Below are positions 61,301 to 64,000 of a stretch of DNA of 64,000 bases, one piece after another. A program made the translations under genes and the position numbers. The DNA is from Isoetes taiwanensis. Lineage: Eukaryota > Streptophyta > Lycopodiopsida > Isoetales > Isoetaceae. Below the pieces are notes generated by a model. It saw only the letters and a list, made by a program, of their open reading frames with translations. It did no database searches and was not told the origin of the DNA. Numbering within the stretch: position 1 is the first letter of the stretch; each line of letters opens with the position of its first letter. Where the stretch lies: assembly GCA_021234155.1 (NCBI GenBank), contig JAJEKV010000028.1, forward strand, positions 3,372,567-3,436,566. The letters run 5' to 3'.

Positions 61301-61710
61301 AAAGTCTCTGTACTATGGTGGCAGGTTATCCACAGGTGCCTGCGGGTTAATGCCTTACGACATCGCTATGATCCTCGTATATCTGCGGTATGCCCCTCAT
61401 CTTTCGGACGTTGCGACTCTTGAGCATTGTCTCTTTGATTGTCACGAGGTTCAACCAGCGTGGTCACGGCTACAAAGGCTTGTTTAACGGTACATTGGAC
61501 CGCCGATGCATCCTCTTGGCGTCTTATCCCCAGCGCATGGCCTCCAGGCTAAACAAAAGCATTCCATCTTGGTTTGGGTTGGCTCCTATGGTCAATATGG
61601 GGCGTCGCGATTCCACATCTTTTAGGGCATTAATTCTTAGCAGCGGTGTTATTACGGTGGCCCGGAAAAGATATTGGCGACTATGGTGTTCCTACCTTGA
61701 ATCGAAATGA
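58390..61710 (+). pseudogene. ORF2 of the inserted L1: endonuclease, RT, zinc-binding domain
   Basis: Landmarks in order on the plus strand: INVYAYNRPHREK near 58680 and GDLNMVEME near 58790 (endonuclease); RPITLCHPYI near 59580, aligned with the RPISLCN block of L1 RT; QSKVLVSKFIWRLLNG near 60625; and the zf-RVT region WDRLLHPKVSVLWWQVIHR from about 61280, followed by EHCLFDCHEVQPAW near 61430. Frames differ between landmarks. The catalytic YADD box was not found in a clean form. The order and spacing fit a full plant L1 ORF2. Confidence 0.8.
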
Positions 61711-61864
61711 TGGAGCATGCGGATTTATTATCTTGATTGATTCTTATCATTAGTCTCTGATAATACGGATTAAGGACATTGTGCTCGGGCTCGTGCCCAC
61801 TGTGGCATCTTTTTTGTGCTTACAGGTTAGATGAGACATGTAATTTTTGTACTTTTTATCGATG

Positions 61865-61870
61865 AATAAA
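61865..61870 (+). terminator. Polyadenylation signal AATAAA of the inserted L1
   Basis: AATAAA lies about 23 bases before the A tail that ends the element, the normal spacing for a cleavage signal. Confidence 0.7.
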
Positions 61871-61915
61871 CTTCTTGGCTTTCGTCCTTCAGAAAAAAAA
61901 ACATACCATTCCAAT

Positions 61916-62302
61916 TCTTCAAAGGGATCCGACTTCTTAATGATTTGAGAGTCGAGGTCATCCTCAGAGTCTTCCTGTCTAATATCTTCATAAATGCCAA
62001 CGTTGTCATTCAGAATGCCCAAATCCAAGGTAGAAATACTCATGTTGATGGGATTAACTTTAATGACTATTTTGGAAGGGAATTGAAAAAACAGTACCTC
62101 CTTCTGTGGCAGACCTTTTGGAATAAGTGAAGACCGAACTGTTGGTGCTGCACTCTGCTATCCCCTTATCAATATTCTCCTTCAGGTGCTTGAACTTGGG
62201 TCTCCATACTTGTTTACCTTGCTGCTGCCCAGAATTCTTATAAATAGGCTTTTCTTTACTATTATTATTCTCGTTAGGCAGCATGGTAGGAGATTTGACC
62301 AC
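61916..62302 (-). pseudogene. Older L1, ORF1 C-terminal region, minus strand
   Basis: This is the continuation of the element split at 55910. Open pieces at about 61916-62043 (EDSEDDLDSQIIKKSDPF) and 62060-62302 (with GKQVWRPKFKHLK) resemble the acidic and KQVW-containing parts of plant L1 ORF1. It sits upstream of the endonuclease in the minus direction, as expected. It ends near 62302 or a little beyond. Confidence 0.65.
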
Positions 62303-62584
62303 ATGATACTTTGAATAGGAGATAGTAAGCTTAATAATCCTCTTGAATGATAATCCATTACAGAAGTTTCAATATTTATCAATGTCTTTTTATGCTAGAA
62401 TCTTATGCAGTTAAAATCCTACAATCAATTTTGTTGTTTAATTTGTACTCTGTATTAAAGTTTAGAGTCTTATTACAAGCTGGAATGTCAGGGTTCAAAC
62501 CTCTGTTTAGTATATAAGCATTTGGTATATAAACATCGCAGAACTTCATAGACCAGTAAATATGATGACCAATATTCTAACTAT

Positions 62585-62915
62585 TGCATTGACTAAAAAA
62601 TTGCCGAATTATCTGACTAATAAGATTACGATTTATCTGACTAATAAAATGACTAACTTTTTTACTATTTTTCTGACTATTTATTTAACCAATAAACACT
62701 AAGTTTCTGACTATTTTTCTGACTATTTATTTGACTAATAAACTCATTAAGCTTTTGACTATTCGTCCGACTAATTCTTTGACTATGACTAATTATCTGA
62801 CTATTATTTTGACGTTTAATCGTCAGATAAAACTCGTCAGAACATTCGTCAGGAATAAGGGCCTGGGCAGTTGTCTATTTTATGAAGGCTCTCTGACGAT
62901 TATTCTGACGTTTAG
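62585..62915. repeat. TGACT-rich degenerate array
   Basis: The pentamer tgact, mostly as ctgactaat, ctgactatt or ttgactaat, occurs about twelve times between 62590 and 62800 in AT-rich sequence. Three cgtcag (about 62821-62850) and two ctgacg (about 62892 and 62903) then follow on opposite strands. Spacing is irregular. It may be a decayed minisatellite or part of an LTR. Confidence 0.7.
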
Positions 62916-62929
62916 CCAATATTTTCTTG

Positions 62930-63560
62930 TAGCAGCACTAATTCTGGATAACCTAGATATGTGCCTTGCTTGTCATTTCCCTAATCAGGCAAGGCTTTGG
63001 AAAGTAAAGGGGGTTATTCGTATCAAAGATTTGTTTGATGACAATGGAATTATAACTTTCCATAATTCAGTTCTTGCAGAGGAGGATAATCATACAAAGA
63101 TGCTTTATGAAGCTATTATCAATACCATCTCTCATGAACTGGTCCAATGCTGAGGCTTCATGGCAGCATAATGGAAAGCAAGGATACACAGGGAGATTGG
63201 CCTGCAAGTTTCTCATGAGCAACCAGGAAATTACAATCCATCAGAAATGGGGAGTTCACCCACATAGGGCCAGAAGTAATTTGAATTACATGTGGAACAA
63301 CCCGAAGATTAAAGTGGCAGCTATGGCATAAAAGCTTGGCAACCAATAGTAGGAGACATAAATTATCAATGGCTAACTTTGATGTTTGTGACAGGTGTCT
63401 AAATGCTAAGAAGGATGAGAATCAACTGCTCGTGCAATGCATGTGGTCCGGAATGGATATTGGAGCTCATTTCTAATATTTTGGTTTAAACTTGGTAGCT
63501 TTAAATGAGGCTAACTTCTTTATGCCTTCCAATGTGACCTATGCATCCCCAGAGCTTGGT
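62930..63560 (+). pseudogene. L1 ORF2 C-terminal fragment, plus strand
   Basis: The open piece ending at 63153 reads KGVIRIKDLFDDNGI, the segment that precedes the zf-RVT domain. In a shifted frame WNNPKIKVAAMA follows. Further on, FDVCDRCLNAKKDENQLLVQC supplies the CxxC and the following Cys of the zinc-binding region. Only the last part of ORF2 is present. The upstream RT is absent. Confidence 0.7.
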
Positions 63561-63599
63561 GTTGTTTCTTAGAGTAGTGACATTTTAAACTATAGAAAT

Positions 63600-63909
63600 C
63601 CATTAACTAAGGTTGTTTAAACCCTCCCCGCCCACTAGATAAACCTAGACCAGCGGGATAGTGCCAAATGGCTCTCGCCCATGTGGCTAAAGGTATATAA
63701 GAAAATCGGAGGGATAAGAACAAAATCGGAAGAAGCCGGAAGCAAAGTAAAGGATGGAGGAAGGAGCTTGAAGCAAACGGGAATCAAAGCGATTATAAGG
63801 ATGCCCCGAGATTAAGAGGTGGGGATTTTATGCTTGTGTCGGTTTCAAGCCATCGTTCTAGAAATATAAAGGAATTAAGAAAGAAAAAAAAAAAAAAAAA
63901 AAAAAAAAA
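63600..63909 (+). mobile_element. A-tailed retroposon-like segment
   Basis: About 280 bp of unassigned sequence with a TATA-like ggtatataag near 63691 ends in 26 A (63884-63909). No A/B box, ORF or flanking duplication was recognised, so SINE, LINE 3' end or processed transcript are all possible. Confidence 0.35.
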
Positions 63910-64000
63910 TAAACAAGAAATGAGCGAACTCTTGCTCGGAGCCTTGAGCCACTTTTGTAATCTCATCCTAAAGCCAATTCTCAACCTATAATCTGCCATG
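63910..64000. other. Window end, unassigned
   Basis: A minus-strand ORF enters from the right edge (MADYRLRIGF at 63999). It is too short to identify and runs into the T-run of the neighbouring A tail. Confidence 0.4.

Larger units (their letters stand above)
55911..61900 (+). mobile_element. Near full-length L1 LINE inserted into an older L1
   Basis: The insertion is flanked by the 15-bp direct repeat acataccattccaat at 55896-55910 and 61901-61915. It ends in an A tail (61893-61900), preceded by AATAAA at 61865-61870. The length of 5990 bp fits a complete plant L1, with a 5' leader, ORF1 and ORF2. Reading frames contain many shifts, so activity cannot be judged from this consensus. The long perfect target duplication suggests a fairly recent insertion. 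Confidence 0.93.

Overview
This window looks like repeat-dominated nuclear DNA of a land plant. Plant-type L1 LINEs, a Ty3/gypsy element, LTR pieces and large tandem repeats occupy most of it. The only recognisable host gene is a spliced Era-family GTPase of organellar type, whose eight visible exons are joined by seven phase-0 introns. The repeat load would suit a large gymnosperm or fern genome, but I cannot fix the species. Many reading frames carry small indels, so most coding regions other than the GTPase are pseudogenes or are corrupted by consensus error.

Left part (1-27.3 kb). A tandem array of a non-coding unit of about 1.92 kb (seven units, starts at 2, 6031, 7944, 9887, 11815, 13319 and 25965) is the base layer. 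Two younger insertions split it. A 5'-truncated minus-strand L1 (385-4482) is flanked by the 8-bp duplication agattctt. A composite LTR element (13932-24650) is flanked by the 5-bp duplication atcaa and begins TGTCG and ends CGACA. The composite holds four LTRs of about 465 bp and three internal regions. Each internal region encodes only a Gag-like zinc-knuckle protein on the minus strand, so it is a pol-less element of the TR-GAG type in tandem form.

Middle (27.3-48 kb). In order: an LTR with an adjacent polypurine tract (28255-28745) and a decayed minus-strand coding region; a poorly explained stretch with possible exons and two sets of direct repeats (31.9-35.9 kb); a decayed minus-strand Ty3/gypsy pol (35974-39510) with damaged RT and integrase catalytic residues; a plus-strand L1 that has lost its RT domain (40805-44085); a minus-strand L1 tail; and a tandem duplication carrying an unrecognised ORF.

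Right part (48-64 kb). The Era-like gene (48068-50486) is complete from its G1 motif to its stop, except for one extra A in exon 4. Beyond it is a nest of LINEs. A plus-strand L1 of about 6.0 kb (55911-61900), with a 15-bp target duplication and A tail, is inserted into an older minus-strand L1. The end of the window holds a TGACT-rich degenerate array, another L1 fragment and an A-tailed segment.

Two signals stand out beyond ordinary transposon content. First, the 1.92-kb unit carries a series of 13-15-nt dyads, with 4-5-bp arms and a 5-nt centre of the form TCCRY, whose arms differ but stay complementary. Second, the differences between tandem copies cluster at CG and CHG sites, and at one place two unit positions are interleaved. 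Both of these suggest a consensus or methylation-linked effect more than ordinary divergence.
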